Shown: piece after piece, positions 46,333 through 57,725 of the stretch
Position numbering within the stretch: position 1 is the first letter of the stretch
How the letters are laid out: every line of letters begins with the position of its first letter
Assembly: GCF_000016325.1 (NCBI RefSeq)
Contig: NC_009436.1
Location: 3,162,001-3,226,000 of the forward strand
DNA from: Enterobacter sp. 638
GTDB taxonomy: Bacteria; Pseudomonadota; Gammaproteobacteria; Enterobacterales; Enterobacteriaceae
Length of the DNA stretch: 64,000 nucleotides
Direction: 5' to 3'
Notes under the pieces: model-generated
Databases searched by the model: none
What the model was told of the DNA's origin: nothing
What the model saw: the letters and a program-made list of their open reading frames with translations, nothing else
Position numbers and translations under genes: made by a program

Positions 46333-48612
46333 TTACAGCGGCTGTGTCTGCGCTTCAACCACCGCCAGCGCCACCATGTTCACAATGCGACGCACAGAAG
46401 CAATCGGCGTTAACACATGCACCGGTTTCGACACGCCCATCAGCACCGGTCCGACCGTCACCCCTTCAGAACTCGACACGCGCAGCAGGTTATAGCTGAT
46501 ACGCGCCGCTTCGACATTCGGCATAATCAGCACGTTCGCCGAGCCTTTCAGCGGGCTGTCCGGCATACGTTCGTTACGAATGCTTTCGACCAGCGCGGCA
46601 TCGCCGTGCATCTCACCGTCAATCATCAGCTCCGGCGCACGTTTGCGCACCAGTTCCAGCGTCTCGCGCATTTTGCATGCCGCCGCAGATTTGGATGAGC
46701 CAAAGTTCGAATGCGACAGCAGCGCCACTTTTGGTTCGATACCAAAACGACGCACGGTTTCAGCCGCCATCACGGTGATTTCTGCCAGCTGCTCCGGCGT
46801 AGGATCGTCATTGACGTAGGTATCCGCGATAAAGGTGTTGCCGCTAGGCAGCAACAGCGCGTTCATCGCACCAGCGGTGTGGACGCCTTCGCGATAGCCG
46901 AAAATCTCCTGCACCACGCTGAAATGTTCGTGATAATCGCCAATCGTACCGCAGATCAGCGCATCCGCTTCGCCACGATGAACCATGATCGCGCCGATCA
47001 CCGTTGTGTTAGCAATCACTGCGCGCTGCGCCTGTTCCTGCGTGATTCCGCGGCGCTTCATGATGCTGTAGTACTCGCTCCAGTACTCTTTAAAGCGCGG
47101 ATCGGATTCGTTGTTGACGATCTCAAAATCCACGCCCGCCTTAATCTGCAAGCCAAGTTTCTGGATACGCATTTCGATAACGCTCGGACGACCAATCAGA
47201 ATCGGTTTCGCCAGCCCCAGCGACACCAGTTCCTGCGTGGCATGCAGCACGCGCGCCTCTTCCCCCTCGGCTAGCACCACGCGTTTTGCGTCAGTACGCG
47301 CCTGCGAGAAAATCGGTTTCATGAACAGGTTTGTTTTATAGACGAATTCAGTGAGCTTATCGACGTAAGCGTCAAAATCCTCAATCGGACGCGTCGCCAC
47401 ACCGGAATCCATTGCCGCTTTGGCAACGGCTGGGGCGATCTTGACGATCAGGCGCGGGTCGAACGGTTTAGGAATAATGTAATCCGGACCAAAGCTCAGA
47501 TCCTGATCGCCGTACGCGGATGCCACGACGTCGCTTTGCTCGGCGTGCGCCAGTTCAGCAATGGCGTGTACCGCCGCCAGCTTCATCTCTTCGTTAATCG
47601 CCGTTGCACCCACATCCAGCGCACCGCGGAAGATGAACGGGAAGCACAGGACGTTGTTCACCTGGTTCGGATAATCAGAACGCCCGGTGCAAATAATCGC
47701 GTCTTCACGCACCGCTTTTGCCAGCGGCGGCAGGATTTCCGGTTCCGGGTTCGCCAGCGCCAGAATCAGCGGTGCGCGCGCCATTTTCTTGACCATTTCT
47801 GGCGTCAATACGCCAGGGCCAGAGCACCCGAGGAAAATATCCGCACCGTCAATCACATCATCCAGAGTGCGTTTGCCGTCATCCTCCACCGCGTACGCGG
47901 CTTTGGTTTCGGCCATGTTTGGCTCGCGGCCTTTGTAAATAACCCCTTTCGAATCGCACACCACGATGTTGTGCTTCTGCATGCCCAGCGCCACCAGCAG
48001 GTTCATACAGGCAATCGCTGCCGCACCTGCTCCGGACACCACCATGCGAACATCAGAGAGCGTTTTCTCGACCACGCGCAGACCATTCAGAATGGCGGCT
48101 GTGCTGATGATCGCTGTGCCGTGCTGATCGTCATGGAACACAGGAATGTTCATACGTTCACGCAGTTTCTGCTCAATGTAAAAACATTCCGGCGCTTTGA
48201 TGTCTTCGAGGTTAATCCCACCGAACGTCGGTTCCAGCGCGGCGACCACGTTGATAAATTTATCCGGATCGAGTTCATCCACTTCGATATCAAACACATC
48301 GATCCCGGCGAATTTTTTGAACAGTACGCCCTTGCCTTCCATCACCGGTTTTCCGGCCAGTGCACCGATATTGCCCAGCCCAAGCACCGCCGTACCGTTA
48401 GAAATGACGGCAACCAGATTGCCACGTGCGGTGTATTTGAACGCGGCGAGTGGGTCTTTTTGAATCTCTAGGCAAGGCGCTGCCACGCCCGGCGAATAAG
48501 CCAGCGCCAGATCGCGCTGAGTGGCGAGTGGCTTAGTCGGTGAAACCTGGATTTTGCCCGGTACGGGGAATTGATGAAAATCGAGGGCGCTCTGTTTTAA
48601 CTGATCATCCAT
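46333..48612 (-). CDS. maeB: NADP-dependent malic enzyme MaeB
   Basis: Oxidative decarboxylation of malate to pyruvate with NADPH formation. 759 residues as in E. coli: an N-terminal malic enzyme part (catalytic Tyr in [35 protein letters not shown], metal-site [13 protein letters not shown](P) loop [13 protein letters not shown]) to about residue 425, then a phosphotransacetylase-like domain with [16 protein letters not shown]. That domain is regulatory, responding to acetyl-CoA, not catalytic. AAGGA precedes the ATG. Monocistronic; the eut cluster that neighbours it in E. coli is absent. Confidence 0.97.
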   Translation of the reverse strand: MDDQLKQSALDFHQFPVPGKIQVSPTKPLATQRDLALAYSPGVAAPCLEIQKDPLAAFKYTARGNLVAVISNGTAVLGLGNIGALAGKPVMEGKGVLFKKFAGIDVFDIEVDELDPDKFINVVAALEPTFGGINLEDIKAPECFYIEQKLRERMNIPVFHDDQHGTAIISTAAILNGLRVVEKTLSDVRMVVSGAGAAAIACMNLLVALGMQKHNIVVCDSKGVIYKGREPNMAETKAAYAVEDDGKRTLDDVIDGADIFLGCSGPGVLTPEMVKKMARAPLILALANPEPEILPPLAKAVREDAIICTGRSDYPNQVNNVLCFPFIFRGALDVGATAINEEMKLAAVHAIAELAHAEQSDVVASAYGDQDLSFGPDYIIPKPFDPRLIVKIAPAVAKAAMDSGVATRPIEDFDAYVDKLTEFVYKTNLFMKPIFSQARTDAKRVVLAEGEEARVLHATQELVSLGLAKPILIGRPSVIEMRIQKLGLQIKAGVDFEIVNNESDPRFKEYWSEYYSIMKRRGITQEQAQRAVIANTTVIGAIMVHRGEADALICGTIGDYHEHFSVVQEIFGYREGVHTAGAMNALLLPSGNTFIADTYVNDDPTPEQLAEITVMAAETVRRFGIEPKVALLSHSNFGSSKSAAACKMRETLELVRKRAPELMIDGEMHGDAALVESIRNERMPDSPLKGSANVLIMPNVEAARISYNLLRVSSSEGVTVGPVLMGVSKPVHVLTPIASVRRIVNMVALAVVEAQTQPL

Positions 48613-48904
48613 CTTGTTGTTCCTTTCAGGTATCGATCAAAAAGGGTGGCGTGCTCACGTTCCTGATGCTCACCCTGGAGTGGCGCATAGTATCGCCCCT
48701 GACAGCCCTGCAAACTTTGAAGGCTGCCAAACTCTCACCATCCCGGAGCAAAATTTGTTATCAATTTATAACAATCCTGTTACCCCTCCCAAAAGCAAGG
48801 CCTCCCCCGTCTGCTATGCTTTTTTGTTAAGTACGTCATGTATTTCGCAGAAGTGTGAACCAACGCACTCGCCTGAGGCTTTGTTTTCGAAGGAGTATTT
48901 CTTT
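48613..48904. promoter_or_regulatory. Divergent control region of maeB and talA
   Basis: Holds both promoters. CTATGCT at 48814-48820 has the form of a sigma-S -10 (CTAYACT-like), which fits the stationary-phase expression of talA-tktB in E. coli. The open frame from 48614 that continues into talA is not protein-like before 48905. Confidence 0.5.
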
Positions 48905-49855
48905 ATGAACCAACTAGACGGCATCAAACAATTCACGACAGTGGTCGCGGATAGCGGCGATATCGAGTCGATTCGTCACTACCAGCCACAAGATGCGACT
49001 ACCAATCCCTCGCTGCTGCTGAAAGCCGCGAGCCTTGAGCATTTCAGCCATCTGATTGACGACGCTATCGCCTACGGTAAGCAACGCGGCAAGACTCAGG
49101 AACAGCAAGTGGCCGAGGCCAGCGACAAACTGGCGGTGAATATCGGTGCGGAAATTCTGAAAAGCATACCCGGACGCGTCTCGACGGAAGTGGACGCGCG
49201 CCTGTCATTCGACCAGGAAAAAAGCATCGCCAAAGCGCACCGACTGGTCGAGCTGTATCAGGAGCAAGGCATCGATAAATCGCGCATTTTGATCAAACTG
49301 GCCTCCACCTGGGAGGGTATCCGCGCCGCCGAAGTGCTGGAAAAAGAAGGGATCAACTGCAACCTGACGCTGCTGTTCTCGTTTGCACAGGCACGCGCTT
49401 GTGCTGAAGCGGGCGTGTATCTGGTCTCGCCGTTTGTCGGTCGTATTTATGACTGGTATCAGGCCAAACAACCGATGGAACCGTACGTGGTGGATGAAGA
49501 TCCCGGCGTGAAATCGGTGCGCAATATCTACGATTACTACAAGCAGCACCGCTACGAAACCATTGTGATGGGGGCAAGCTTCCGTCGTATCGAGCAGATT
49601 CTGGCGCTGGCGGGCTGCGACCGCCTCACCCTCTCCCCTAACCTGTTACAAGAGCTTCAGGACCACGATGAGCCGGTGATGCGCAAGCTGGTGCCGACCT
49701 CTACCGTGCTGCCAAAACCGAAACCGTTAACGGAAGCCGAGTTCCGCTGGGAACACAATCAGGACCCAATGGCCGTGGATAAACTGGCAGATGGCATTCG
49801 CCTCTTCGCCGTTGACCAGCGCAAACTGGAAGATCTTCTTGCCGCCAAACTTTAA
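48905..49855 (+). CDS. talA: Transaldolase A
   Basis: Transfers a dihydroxyacetone unit from sedoheptulose-7-phosphate to glyceraldehyde-3-phosphate in the non-oxidative pentose phosphate pathway. 316 residues from ATG 48905, preceded by AAGGAG. The Schiff-base lysine is in [12 protein letters not shown] and the N-terminal [10 protein letters not shown] is standard. Followed after 19 bases by tktB; the two form the RpoS-dependent isozyme operon. Confidence 0.97.
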   Translation: MNQLDGIKQFTTVVADSGDIESIRHYQPQDATTNPSLLLKAASLEHFSHLIDDAIAYGKQRGKTQEQQVAEASDKLAVNIGAEILKSIPGRVSTEVDARLSFDQEKSIAKAHRLVELYQEQGIDKSRILIKLASTWEGIRAAEVLEKEGINCNLTLLFSFAQARACAEAGVYLVSPFVGRIYDWYQAKQPMEPYVVDEDPGVKSVRNIYDYYKQHRYETIVMGASFRRIEQILALAGCDRLTLSPNLLQELQDHDEPVMRKLVPTSTVLPKPKPLTEAEFRWEHNQDPMAVDKLADGIRLFAVDQRKLEDLLAAKL

Positions 49856-49874
49856 TCTCGCCATGGAGTGAAAT

Positions 49875-51863
49875 ATGTCCCGTAAAGAGCTCGCTAATGC
49901 CATCCGCGCCCTCAGCATGGATGCCGTGCAAAAAGCCAATTCCGGCCATCCTGGCGCACCGATGGGTATGGCTGATATTGCCGAAGTGCTGTGGAATGAT
50001 TTCCTGAAACACAATCCGACCGATCCGACGTGGTACGACCGCGACCGCTTTATTCTCTCAAACGGTCACGCCTCCATGCTCCTGTACAGCCTACTGCATT
50101 TATCCGGCTACGATCTGCCGCTGTCCGAGATCAAAAATTTCCGCCAGCTGCATTCCAAAACCCCTGGACACCCTGAGCTTGGCTATACGCCGGGCGTCGA
50201 AACCACGACCGGACCACTCGGTCAGGGGCTGGCAAACGCCGTCGGGTTGGCGGTCGCCGAGCGCACCCTTGCCGCACAGTTCAACCAGCCTGGCCATGAC
50301 ATCGTCGATCACTTCACCTACGTTTTCATGGGCGATGGCTGTTTGATGGAGGGGATTTCGCACGAAGTCTGCTCGCTGGCCGGTACGCTGGGGCTCGGCA
50401 AGCTGATCGGGTTCTACGATCACAACGGCATTTCCATCGACGGTGAAACCGATGGCTGGTTTACCGACGACACGGCGAAACGCTTCGAGGCCTATCACTG
50501 GCACGTCGTGCATGAAATTGACGGCCACGATCCGCAGGCAATTAAGCAGGCAATTGAAGAAGCGCAACGCGTCACCGATAAACCGTCGCTGATTATCTGC
50601 CGCACCACCATCGGGTTTGGCTCGCCAAATAAAGCAGGCAAAGAAGAGGCGCACGGCGCGGCGCTGGGCGAAGAGGAAGTAGCGCTGACGCGTCAGAAAC
50701 TGGGCTGGAAATACCCGGCGTTTGAGATCCCGAAAGAGATCTACAAAGCCTGGGACGCGCGTGAAGATGGCGAAAAAGCTCAACAAAGCTGGAACGAAAA
50801 ATTCTCCGCCTACAAAAAAGCACATCCTGAGCTGGCAGCCGAATTCTCTCGCCGGATGAGCGGCGGCCTGCCGGAAGACTGGGAAGAGAAAACCCAGGCG
50901 TTGATCGAGAATTTACAGGCGAATCCGGCAAAAATCGCCACCCGTAAAGCCTCGCAAAATACGCTTAATGTGATTGGCCCGATTCTGCCGGAACTGCTGG
51001 GCGGCTCGGCGGATTTAGCGCCAAGTAACCTCACCCTCTGGTCCGGTTCAAAATCGCTGAAAGAAGATATCGCCGGGAATTACATCCACTACGGCGTGCG
51101 TGAATTCGGCATGACCGCCATCGCCAACGGTATCGCCCATCACGGCGGATTCGTGCCATACACCGCTACGTTCCTGATGTTTGTCGAATATGCGCGTAAC
51201 GCGGCACGTATGGCAGCGCTGATGAAAGCGCGGCAAATTATGGTGTATACCCATGATTCAATCGGTCTTGGCGAAGATGGGCCCACGCACCAGGCCGTCG
51301 AACAACTCGCCAGCCTGCGTCTGACGCCAAACTTCAGCACCTGGCGTCCGTGCGATCAGGTGGAAGCGGCGGTCGGCTGGAAACTGGCGGTTGAACGCCA
51401 CACCGGCCCAACCGCGTTGATCCTGTCGCGCCAGAATCTGCTGCAAATTGAGCGCACGCCGGAGCAGGTGAAAAACATCTCGCGCGGGGGTTACGTACTC
51501 AAAGACAGCGGCGGCAAGCCCGACGTGATCCTGATTGCGACCGGTTCTGAAATCGAAATTACCGTGCTAGCCGCAGAGAAACTGACCGCTGAAGGCCACG
51601 CGGTACGCGTCGTTTCGCTGCCTTCCACAGATATTTTTGATGCGCAGGATGAGGAATATCGCGAATCGGTACTGCCATCCAACGTCGCGGCGCGCGTGGC
51701 GGTTGAAGCGGGGATCGCCGACTACTGGTACAAATATGTCGGCCTGAAAGGCGCCATCGTCGGGATGACCGGCTACGGTGAATCCGCACCGGCGGATAAG
51801 CTATTCCCGTACTTTGGCTTTACCGTGGAAAACGTGGTCGAGAAAGCGCTAAGCGTGATTTAA
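49875..51863 (+). CDS. tktB: Transketolase 2
   Basis: ThDP-dependent transfer of two-carbon units between pentose phosphates. 662 residues, with the family N-terminus [25 protein letters not shown], ThDP-binding [32 protein letters not shown], and the middle Pyr domain [18 protein letters not shown] to [14 protein letters not shown]. The assignment to TktB rather than TktA follows from its position behind talA. Its stop overlaps that of ypfG by four bases. Confidence 0.97.
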   Translation: MSRKELANAIRALSMDAVQKANSGHPGAPMGMADIAEVLWNDFLKHNPTDPTWYDRDRFILSNGHASMLLYSLLHLSGYDLPLSEIKNFRQLHSKTPGHPELGYTPGVETTTGPLGQGLANAVGLAVAERTLAAQFNQPGHDIVDHFTYVFMGDGCLMEGISHEVCSLAGTLGLGKLIGFYDHNGISIDGETDGWFTDDTAKRFEAYHWHVVHEIDGHDPQAIKQAIEEAQRVTDKPSLIICRTTIGFGSPNKAGKEEAHGAALGEEEVALTRQKLGWKYPAFEIPKEIYKAWDAREDGEKAQQSWNEKFSAYKKAHPELAAEFSRRMSGGLPEDWEEKTQALIENLQANPAKIATRKASQNTLNVIGPILPELLGGSADLAPSNLTLWSGSKSLKEDIAGNYIHYGVREFGMTAIANGIAHHGGFVPYTATFLMFVEYARNAARMAALMKARQIMVYTHDSIGLGEDGPTHQAVEQLASLRLTPNFSTWRPCDQVEAAVGWKLAVERHTGPTALILSRQNLLQIERTPEQVKNISRGGYVLKDSGGKPDVILIATGSEIEITVLAAEKLTAEGHAVRVVSLPSTDIFDAQDEEYRESVLPSNVAARVAVEAGIADYWYKYVGLKGAIVGMTGYGESAPADKLFPYFGFTVENVVEKALSVI

Positions 51864-52903
51864 CGTGTGATCCACAGCGTGGGCCAGGAGTCTGGCCCAT
51901 GCCAGTTATCACAGCTCGGTTCTTCTGCATAACGCACCAGACGAAAACGCTGGCCGTCAAAACGCCAGCGTGTCTGGATACCACAGTCCGCCATGCCGCG
52001 TCCTAACGCCAGCGTCGTCAACTCACGCGTTTTCTCATCAAATCGCGCGTTCATCAGCTCCATTTCACTGCTCTCACTCGATGAGACAAACGGCAGACGC
52101 AATCGCACCGCTTGAGCGGAAAACGGCTTTTTGCGCGACACTTGCCACGCCAAATCAACCGTATTGTACGCACCCGCTTCGCAGCTGATGATCAGCAGGG
52201 CTTTGTCATCGGTGAGCGCAGTAACGCGCACTTCGCGGCGATTAGGATCGAGCGAGCACTGGCTGTTATTCATACGCCATGAGCCGTAATCCAGCAGATC
52301 GTTGAGTTCTTCATGCGTGAGCGGCGTAGGGGTGGGGTTTACGGTGGCAACTTCTTTGAGAGCCGGAGCGGGCGGGACGCTCAGCGGGGGATCGTCACCT
52401 TTCTGAATCCAGGCGGTTTCACTGCCCACGCGTTTTTGCTGCGCATCGATAAACAGCAGTGCGGCTTTCAGACCTGACAGCGAAATCGTCTGCTTACCGC
52501 TGCGCAGCGTCAGCGCTTCCCCTTCCTGAATCGTTTTCAGAAACTGAATGACCGTCGTGGCGTCGTCGGTGATCAGTCGCGTGGGCGAAATCTGCCAGCG
52601 CTGCGCATTCAGCGTTAAGGGAGCGTTGTCCAGCAAGAGTCTTTGCGCAATTGGCGCTTCCTTCGCTGAAGCCTTCGACAATCCGCCTAATTCGAGACGC
52701 AGTGACGCATCGGTTTTGGCACCGGCGCTGCGGCTCAACGTCATCACCAGACCGCCGTGTTCACCCGTATTACGCGCGACGCAAAAGTTCTGATTGTTGC
52801 AGGTGACTTGCCAGTCGGTGAAAGACTGCTGTGCAGGTGCTGCCCATACCAATGGCACAGGCAGCACGCTGAGAAATAAAATAAGTAAAATGCTGTGGCG
52901 CAT
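51860..52903 (-). CDS. ypfG: DUF1176 periplasmic protein YpfG
   Basis: An exported protein of 347 residues from ATG 52903, the length of E. coli YpfG. Signal peptide [21 protein letters not shown] with cleavage before APAQQ; no lipobox. The mature protein has four cysteines (CNNQNFC; SQCSLDP; ISCEAG; ADCGIQ and CDNW near the end) and conserved [26 protein letters not shown] and [16 protein letters not shown]. No function is known. A GTG nine bases upstream is an alternative start. Confidence 0.9.
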   Translation of the reverse strand: MRHSILLILFLSVLPVPLVWAAPAQQSFTDWQVTCNNQNFCVARNTGEHGGLVMTLSRSAGAKTDASLRLELGGLSKASAKEAPIAQRLLLDNAPLTLNAQRWQISPTRLITDDATTVIQFLKTIQEGEALTLRSGKQTISLSGLKAALLFIDAQQKRVGSETAWIQKGDDPPLSVPPAPALKEVATVNPTPTPLTHEELNDLLDYGSWRMNNSQCSLDPNRREVRVTALTDDKALLIISCEAGAYNTVDLAWQVSRKKPFSAQAVRLRLPFVSSSESSEMELMNARFDEKTRELTTLALGRGMADCGIQTRWRFDGQRFRLVRYAEEPSCDNWHGPDSWPTLWITR

Positions 52904-53027
52904 GAAAAGCACAATCCCGGATACATAGACTCGAAAACTGGCAGTATCTTCGTGTCATGACCGGGGTTGCTCAATCGGATTTATCGGATAGATTTATTTA
53001 AAATGCAATTTATTAACGGTATAAAGA

Positions 53028-53603
53028 TCAAGCCATTAGCCCGGAAATCTGCAAATACTGCAACAGGATCAACGCTTTACCATCCTGGATTTCGCCGGTT
53101 TTGATCATCTCCAGCGCCTGTTCAAACGGAATTTCCAGCACATCAATGTCTTCATCCTCTACGCCACCGCCCGCATTAGCGCGCTGTGCGTCGGTATATT
53201 CCGCGATAAAGAAGTAAACTAACTCCGTCACGCCGCCAGGGGACATATACAGTTCGAAGAGTTTTTTGACTTCACCCACGGCAAAACCAGTTTCTTCGAT
53301 GGCTTCTTTGCGAATACACACTTCTGGCGCGTCGTTATCCAGTAGCCCGGCACAGGTCTCGATCAGGCGTCCATCGGGATTGCCATTGACCCAAGTGGCC
53401 ACACGGAACTGGCGAATCAACACCACGGATTGCTTTTCACGGTTGTATAAGAGAATGGTTGCACCATTGCCACGGTCATAAACCTCACGTTTATGGCGGA
53501 TCACCTCGCCATTTTTACGTGTTAAGTCATAGGTGATATTGCGCAGGACGAAATAATTGTCGGAAAGGATTTTATCTTTGATGATCTCAATTTTCAGACT
53601 CAT
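53028..53603 (-). CDS. nudK: Nudix hydrolase NudK (GDP-mannose pyrophosphatase)
   Basis: Cytoplasmic hydrolase that acts on GDP-mannose and related nucleotide sugars in E. coli. 191 residues from ATG 53603, with GGAG five bases upstream; the open frame to 53633 is not used. The Nudix signature runs through [24 protein letters not shown], with the catalytic REUXEE-type core as KEAIEE. Between ypfG and aegA, all on the minus strand but with gaps of 125 and 67 bases. Confidence 0.94.
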   Translation of the reverse strand: MSLKIEIIKDKILSDNYFVLRNITYDLTRKNGEVIRHKREVYDRGNGATILLYNREKQSVVLIRQFRVATWVNGNPDGRLIETCAGLLDNDAPEVCIRKEAIEETGFAVGEVKKLFELYMSPGGVTELVYFFIAEYTDAQRANAGGGVEDEDIDVLEIPFEQALEMIKTGEIQDGKALILLQYLQISGLMA

Positions 53604-53669
53604 ACGGGCTCCAGAACGTAATGAGTCATTCATAGTACGCCGTGAAACCCGCTTTGTCGCCCCACTGAT

Positions 53670-55646
53670 TTAGTGAATTTCGGGCTGTGTTATTTTCATC
53701 CAGTCCATTATGCCCTGTGCCGCATGACGCCCTTCCGCCATCGCTGTGACAACCAGATCCGCACCGCGTACCGCATCGCCACCGGCGAAAATTTTCGGGT
53801 GGCTGGTTTGATAACGATAACGGCTCTCAACGCTTGCCACGATACGGCCCCAGTCATCCACGTTCACGCCTTGCGCCTGCAACCACGGCATGGGGTGCGG
53901 GTTAAAGCCAAATGCCATAATGACCGCGTCCGCGGGCATGACAAATTCGCTGCCCTCAATCGGCACCGGACGACGACGCCCCTGCCCATCAGGCTCACCA
54001 AGCTGAGTCCGCAGCAGGCGGACACCGTTCACTTTGCCAGCGTCATCCAGCACCAGCTCAACGGGCTGAACGTTAAATTCAAAACTCGCCCCCTCTTCTT
54101 TGGCGTTTTTGACCTCTTTCTTCGAGCCTGGCATGTTGGCTTCATCCCGGCGATAAGCGCAGGTGACGCTGGCAGCACCGTGGCGTAACGCGGTGCGCAC
54201 GCAGTCCATCGCCGTATCTCCGCCGCCCAACACCACCACGTTTAACCCAGCGGTATCGATGTAAGGTTCGATGTCGGAAGGCGCGAGGCCCATCAAATGC
54301 CGCGTATTCGCGACGAGGAACGGTAACGCGTCATACACACCCGGCGCATCCTCGTGCGGGATGCCCGCTTTCATTGAGCGGTACGTGCCGACGCCGATGA
54401 ACACCGCATCATAGTCGCTGAGCAGCCGGGACATCGGGATATCTTTCCCCACCTCGCAATTCAGCTCAAAGCGGATCCCCATCGCGGTAAAGATCTCGCG
54501 ACGGCGCGTCAGCAGGGATTTATCGAGCTTAAAGGCCGGAATGCCAAACGTCAGCAAACCGCCGATTTCCGGATGGCGATCATAAACCGTGACGTTAACG
54601 CCATGACGAATAAGCACGTCGGCACAGGCCAAACCCGCAGGTCCTGCGCCAATAATGGCGACGTGCCTATCGACGGACACCACGCCGCTCATATCGGGAC
54701 GCCAGCCTCTTGCCAGCGCCCGATCGGAAATATAGCGCTCAATATTGCCAATCGTGACGGAACCGGATTCGTCACGAACCGTGCAGGCACCTTCGCATAA
54801 GCGATCCTGCGGACAGACGCGCCCGGTGATTTCCGGTAAACAGTTGGTCTGATGGGAAAGTTCCACCGCGCCGTCGATATCACCGGCCTTAACGCGCTCA
54901 ATCCACTGGGGAATATGATTGTGCAGCGGACAGGTCCACTCGCAGATGGAATGCTCACCGCATTTCAGGCAGCGATCTGCTTCACGATGTGCCTGCTCGG
55001 GACGAAATGGCAGATAAATCTCGTCAAAGTTTCCGGCTCTTTGAGCAGGCGTGAGTTTGTCCGGCTCACCGCGCGCCGCCAGCGCCTGCATCTGACTGAC
55101 TTTGCTCTGTCGCATCTCAGTTGGCACGGATGTACTGTGCCACGGCTGAGCTTCCTGACTGGCGGTACTTTGACGCCGCATCCTGGCCAGTTGATTCAAC
55201 CCTTTTTCCGTGACCAACGTCAGCGCATCGGCGGGGCAATTCTCGACGCACGCAGGGCCTTGCGGTCTGTCATGGCACAGATCGCATTTATGCGCCGAGG
55301 CTTTAACGTGACCGTCCGCCAGCGGCGTCACGACCATTTCCATCGTCCCAAAAGGACAGGCCACAACGCACGCTTTACAGCCGATGCATTTTTGTTGATT
55401 CACCTGTACGCTGTCGTTGATTCTTGCGATCGCGCCATTTGGGCAGCGTTGAGCACAGGGGGCGTTTTCACAGTGATGGCACGTCACAGCACTGCGACGC
55501 GATCCCTGCTTCAGGACTGTGATCCGGGGAACAAACTGGCGCGAACTGAGCACATGTTGTTCATTATTGTGAGCCATCACGCAGGCAACTTCGCAGGCAT
55601 GACATCCAATACAGCGCAGGTTATCGGTCATAATAAATCGATTCAT
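53670..55646 (-). CDS. aegA: Ferredoxin-GltD-like fusion oxidoreductase AegA
   Basis: A 658-residue fusion, the E. coli length: N-terminal iron-sulfur ferredoxin part with several 4Fe-4S cysteine sets (CIGCHACEVAC, CHHCENAPCAQRC, CIGCKACVVAC, CDLCHDRPQGPACVENC), then a glutamate-synthase small-subunit-like flavoprotein with its own cysteine set (CLKCGEHSICEWTCPL), FAD loop AIIGAGPAGLACADVL, NAD(P) loop VLGGGDTAMDCVRTAL, and C-terminal FAGGDAVRGADLVVTA. E. coli AegA is needed for anaerobic urate-dependent growth with formate. Divergent from the nitrate sensor narQ, which fits anaerobic control. Confidence 0.95.
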   Translation of the reverse strand: MNRFIMTDNLRCIGCHACEVACVMAHNNEQHVLSSRQFVPRITVLKQGSRRSAVTCHHCENAPCAQRCPNGAIARINDSVQVNQQKCIGCKACVVACPFGTMEMVVTPLADGHVKASAHKCDLCHDRPQGPACVENCPADALTLVTEKGLNQLARMRRQSTASQEAQPWHSTSVPTEMRQSKVSQMQALAARGEPDKLTPAQRAGNFDEIYLPFRPEQAHREADRCLKCGEHSICEWTCPLHNHIPQWIERVKAGDIDGAVELSHQTNCLPEITGRVCPQDRLCEGACTVRDESGSVTIGNIERYISDRALARGWRPDMSGVVSVDRHVAIIGAGPAGLACADVLIRHGVNVTVYDRHPEIGGLLTFGIPAFKLDKSLLTRRREIFTAMGIRFELNCEVGKDIPMSRLLSDYDAVFIGVGTYRSMKAGIPHEDAPGVYDALPFLVANTRHLMGLAPSDIEPYIDTAGLNVVVLGGGDTAMDCVRTALRHGAASVTCAYRRDEANMPGSKKEVKNAKEEGASFEFNVQPVELVLDDAGKVNGVRLLRTQLGEPDGQGRRRPVPIEGSEFVMPADAVIMAFGFNPHPMPWLQAQGVNVDDWGRIVASVESRYRYQTSHPKIFAGGDAVRGADLVVTAMAEGRHAAQGIMDWMKITQPEIH

Positions 55647-55829
55647 AAGACACCCGTTCTGGTAGCATTACCCTTAGTTTTTATAAGAATATTGTATTTA
55701 ACTGGGCTGACGGTCTCAGGCAATGTTCATTTGCCCAGAAAGGGGCACTATTTACGACTTACCTGTGGCAGATCAATTTATTTCAGCACAGGTGAAATTG
55801 CGTTTCAGTAACGTTCAGGAAGCCGTGTT

Positions 55830-57524
55830 GTGATCGTTAAACGTCCTGTTTCAGGAAGCCTGGCCCGGGCTTTCATCTCGATTATTTTGCTCTCCGTTCT
55901 GACCAGCGGCATTGCGCTAATGACGCTCGCCAGCAGCCTGCGTGACGCCGAAGCCATTAATATTGCGGGTTCTTTGCGTATGCAAAGCTACCGTCTCGGC
56001 TACGATCTGGAACGCAACAGCGATCGTTTTTCCGATCATCGCCTTCACTGGCAAAACACCCTTAACTCCCCCGTTCTGAAAGAGCTGGATCGCTGGTATG
56101 TGCCTGAATCAGTCAAAACCGGCTATCAGCAATTGCAGATCGCGTGGCATGAGATGGACAGCCATCTCGAAGCGGGAGACAAAGCATGGTATCAGGATCA
56201 TATTCAGCAGTATGTGGAACGTATCGACGCTTTCGTGCTCGCGCTTCAGCACTATGCGGAACACAAAATGCAGCTGGTGGTGGCGATTTCCCTGGCAGGG
56301 GGAGTAGGAATTTTACTGCTGGTGGTCGTCACCCTGCGACGGATACGCCGACAGGTTGTTGCCCCGCTCAATCATTTGGTTATTGCCAGCCTGCAGATGG
56401 AACAAGGTGATTTTGACATTCAGGCTCAGGGCACCAGCCTGCCAAACGAGCTGGGACTGCTTTCGCGCACCTTTAACCATATGTCCTCGGAACTGCATAA
56501 ACACTACCGGTCGCTTGAGATAACGGTCGAAGAAAAAACCCGTCACCTGAATGAAGCCCACCAGCAGCTCGAAATGCTGTTCAAATGCTCACAGGCGCTG
56601 AATACCAGCCAGATTGATGCGCACTGTTTCCGGCATATTCTGCAAATTGTTCAGGAAGATACGGGAATGAGTTTTCTGGAACTGCAGGCCAGCGATAACT
56701 GGCAGCTGTGCGAAGGGGTGAAACAAGACGATCGGGAGACGTTTACCCTGCCGGTCATTATGCAGGACACGCGTTTTGGCGAGCTACGCTGGCAGAGCGA
56801 GAGTATGGACGTTTCTCTGCCATTGATGAAAAGCGTGGCAACAATGCTCGGGCGCGGGCTCTATTTTAATCAGGCGCAGAAGCACTACCAGCAATTGCTG
56901 CTGATGGAAGAACGCGCCACGATTGCCCGCGAACTGCACGACTCGCTGGCGCAGGTGCTCTCGTATTTGCGTATTCAGCTGGCGCTACTCAAACGCGCTG
57001 TACCGGACGATAACGTGCCTGCGCAAACTATTATCACCGACTTTTCGCGTGAGCTGAACAACGCCTGGCGACAGTTACGCGAGCTGCTAACCACTTTCCG
57101 ATTGACGCTCAATCATTCGAATCTTCCTGCCGCCCTGCAAGAGGCGCTGGAGGGGCTGCAAAGCCAAACCACGGCCAGACTGGATCTGGACTGCAGACTC
57201 TCTTCCCTGGCTTTAGATGCACAGAAGCAGGTCCATTTGCTGCAAATTGTGCGCGAAGCGGTGCTAAACGCCATCAAGCATGCCCAGGCGAGCGAGATTA
57301 CCGTCAGTTGCGTCACCGCGCCTGACGGCATGCACACGGTCTATATTCGTGACAACGGCATTGGTATTGGTGATGCCAGCGAGCCACCGGGGCACTACGG
57401 ACTGAATATCATGCGCGAGCGCGCCGGACGACTTGGCGGGTCGCTAGGCTTCTCGCAGCCGCAAAATGGCGGGACGCAGGTGTGTATTCGCTTTCGCACA
57501 CCAGAGGTCGTAGAGGGTAAATAA
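55830..57524 (+). CDS. narQ: Nitrate/nitrite sensor histidine kinase NarQ
   Basis: Inner-membrane sensor that phosphorylates NarL and NarP. 564 residues: two membrane helices (near 15-35 and 147-168) around a periplasmic sensor that starts with the P-box SLRMQSYRLGY for nitrate, then HAMP, a central domain, and a HisKA_3 kinase with phospho-acceptor His370 in TIARELHDSLAQVLSYL. ATP-binding motifs are REAVLNAIKHA and DNGIGIG. GTG start at 55830, where E. coli NarQ also begins (MIVKRP). A CpxR-type repeat lies across its stop codon. Confidence 0.96.
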   Translation: MIVKRPVSGSLARAFISIILLSVLTSGIALMTLASSLRDAEAINIAGSLRMQSYRLGYDLERNSDRFSDHRLHWQNTLNSPVLKELDRWYVPESVKTGYQQLQIAWHEMDSHLEAGDKAWYQDHIQQYVERIDAFVLALQHYAEHKMQLVVAISLAGGVGILLLVVVTLRRIRRQVVAPLNHLVIASLQMEQGDFDIQAQGTSLPNELGLLSRTFNHMSSELHKHYRSLEITVEEKTRHLNEAHQQLEMLFKCSQALNTSQIDAHCFRHILQIVQEDTGMSFLELQASDNWQLCEGVKQDDRETFTLPVIMQDTRFGELRWQSESMDVSLPLMKSVATMLGRGLYFNQAQKHYQQLLLMEERATIARELHDSLAQVLSYLRIQLALLKRAVPDDNVPAQTIITDFSRELNNAWRQLRELLTTFRLTLNHSNLPAALQEALEGLQSQTTARLDLDCRLSSLALDAQKQVHLLQIVREAVLNAIKHAQASEITVSCVTAPDGMHTVYIRDNGIGIGDASEPPGHYGLNIMRERAGRLGGSLGFSQPQNGGTQVCIRFRTPEVVEGK

Positions 57525-57531
57525 CGGTAAA
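57517..57531 (+). promoter_or_regulatory. CpxR box upstream of acrD
   Basis: GTAAA-TAACG-GTAAA fits the CpxR consensus GTAAA-N5-GTAAA exactly. It spans the narQ stop codon, 195 bases ahead of acrD. CpxR control of acrD is known in E. coli. Confidence 0.65.
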
Positions 57532-57636
57532 TAAAAGAGTATTCTCGCCAGTCAGCTTCGCTTGTGGGCAATAATTCTCAGTGCGGAACGTCAGGAACGC
57601 GCTGTAAATGCGCATGATAATTTACACTATCTCCTT

Positions 57637-57654
57637 ATTTTCTCCACGTTTGGC
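57637..57654 (+). promoter_or_regulatory. BaeR box upstream of acrD
   Basis: ATTTTCTCCACGTTTGGC matches the published BaeR consensus TTTTTCTCCATDATTGGC at 15 of 18 positions. It lies 71 bases upstream of the acrD ATG. BaeSR activation of acrD is known in E. coli and Salmonella. Confidence 0.75.
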
Positions 57655-57725
57655 ATCCGCCTTACCGCTAGAGTTAAGCGGGCAATGTACAATAATGATG
57701 CGCAGCAAAACGAGGTCTTATTTTC

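Noticed and set aside
48614..48904. 97-residue extension of TalA
   Set aside because: Not protein-like, covers the divergent promoter region; ATG 48905 has AAGGAG and the normal N-terminus.
55647..55829. FNR site between aegA and narQ
   Set aside because: Only a TTGAT half-site is seen; no full TTGAT-N4-ATCAA palindrome.
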